NCBI GenBank assembly: GCA_049602155.1 | Contig: JBMYRH010000002.1 | Coordinates: 186,001 to 250,000 of the forward strand | Direction: 5' to 3' | DNA: 64,000 nt | From: JBMYRH01 sp049602155 | GTDB taxonomy: Bacteria; Myxococcota_A; UBA9042; PHBI01; JBMYRH01 | The notes under the pieces: generated by a model | Databases searched by the model: none | What the model saw: the letters and a program-made list of their open reading frames with translations, nothing else | What the model was told of the DNA's origin: nothing | Made by a program: the position numbers and the translations under genes | Shown: in pieces, positions 63,815-64,000 of the stretch | Layout: each line of letters opens with the position of its first letter | Numbering within the stretch: the first letter of the stretch is position 1

Positions 63815-64000
63815 GAACCTTGGCAATTTCGACCCTGAGAAGTACCCCGTCTGGGAGGGCTCCGGCATGGAGGTCCTCATCAGCCAAGAGGACCTTGCCG
63901 CCCGTATTGCGGAGCTGGGTCAGCTGATCAGTCGCGACTATGCGGGGCAGAAGCCTGCCATCGTCGCGGTGCTCAAGGGCTCCTTCGTGTTCCTCGCGGA
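63801..64000 (+). CDS. hpt: Hypoxanthine phosphoribosyltransferase, 5' part
   Basis: The first 66 codons are visible, running off the window end. After a 22-residue extension come MEVLISQEDLAARIAELGQL and ISRDYAGQKPAIVAVLKGSF, the conserved N-terminus of hypoxanthine-guanine phosphoribosyltransferase, which converts hypoxanthine or guanine to IMP or GMP. Start ATG at 63801 within the end of upp. Confidence 0.88.
   Translation, partial: MSSSENLGNFDPEKYPVWEGSGMEVLISQEDLAARIAELGQLISRDYAGQKPAIVAVLKGSFVFLA

Overview
The window is a GC-rich bacterial chromosome segment, almost completely coding, with about 50 genes on both strands and no insertion sequence, prophage, integron or CRISPR array. Gene content points to a Gram-negative delta-proteobacterial or Myxococcota-like (possibly Bradymonadales-like) organism. 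It encodes an outer-membrane FadL porin, SurA, Lnt, MurJ, many lipoproteins with clear lipoboxes, a PEGA/TPR protein, very cysteine-rich secreted proteins with a DUF4215-type repeat, and a PrkA/YeaH/SpoVR stress operon. A run of 10 N inside pgk marks a scaffold join, so this is probably a draft or metagenome-assembled genome.

Layout. 1-5.2 kb (+): the 3' end of a LysM protein, gyrB, then an overlapping gene pair whose second member is a DnaI/DnaC-like AAA+ ATPase. 5.2-15.2 kb (-): mfd, a PpiC-type lipoprotein, surA and pdxA, followed by a degenerate LytM protein and a membrane-anchored Ig-like protein. 15.3-23.8 kb: a secreted unknown, an M16 peptidase pair, an ArsA-like ATPase, a CBM9-like lipoprotein, mazG and murJ. 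23.8-28.1 kb: a lipoprotein, FadL with a coupled zinc-ribbon protein, three tandem small lipoproteins and tRNA-Leu(GAG). 28.2-32.5 kb: pgk-tpiA-secG (-) and lnt (+). 32.5-41.2 kb: a 2,296-residue cysteine-rich lipoprotein with fibrinogen-like and C-type-lectin-like ends, a PEGA/TPR protein and a divergent ECF sigma factor. 41.1-48.9 kb (-): prkA, yeaH-like gene and spoVR, then an unusual SDR protein, a small secreted protein and a GT2 glycosyltransferase. 49-52.3 kb: a 1,023-residue Ig-like lipoprotein with the only clear intrinsic terminator. 52.5-58.6 kb: a serine hydrolase, pgi, a TLC/MFS-type transporter, a PilZ protein and a trans-sulfuration PLP enzyme. 58.7-64 kb (+): a lipoprotein-ABC ATPase-permease operon, then upp and the start of hpt.

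Co-working sets. surA, the PpiC lipoprotein, lnt, MurJ, the LytM protein and the Lol/MacB-like ABC system all serve the envelope. pgk, tpiA and pgi are glycolytic; upp and hpt are base salvage; prkA-yeaH-spoVR is a conserved starvation/stress module.

Most notable observations: an ABC permease whose periplasmic domain carries a 22-cysteine insert; a repeated CLxCW module in the giant lipoprotein; a repeatedly seen promoter form TTGACA-N18-TAGGTT, with several cases where the -10 lies 6-8 nt before the start codon (predicted leaderless mRNAs); an SDR protein lacking its catalytic Tyr; and a LytM domain lacking its zinc ligands. No intergenic stretch exceeds about 300 bases.
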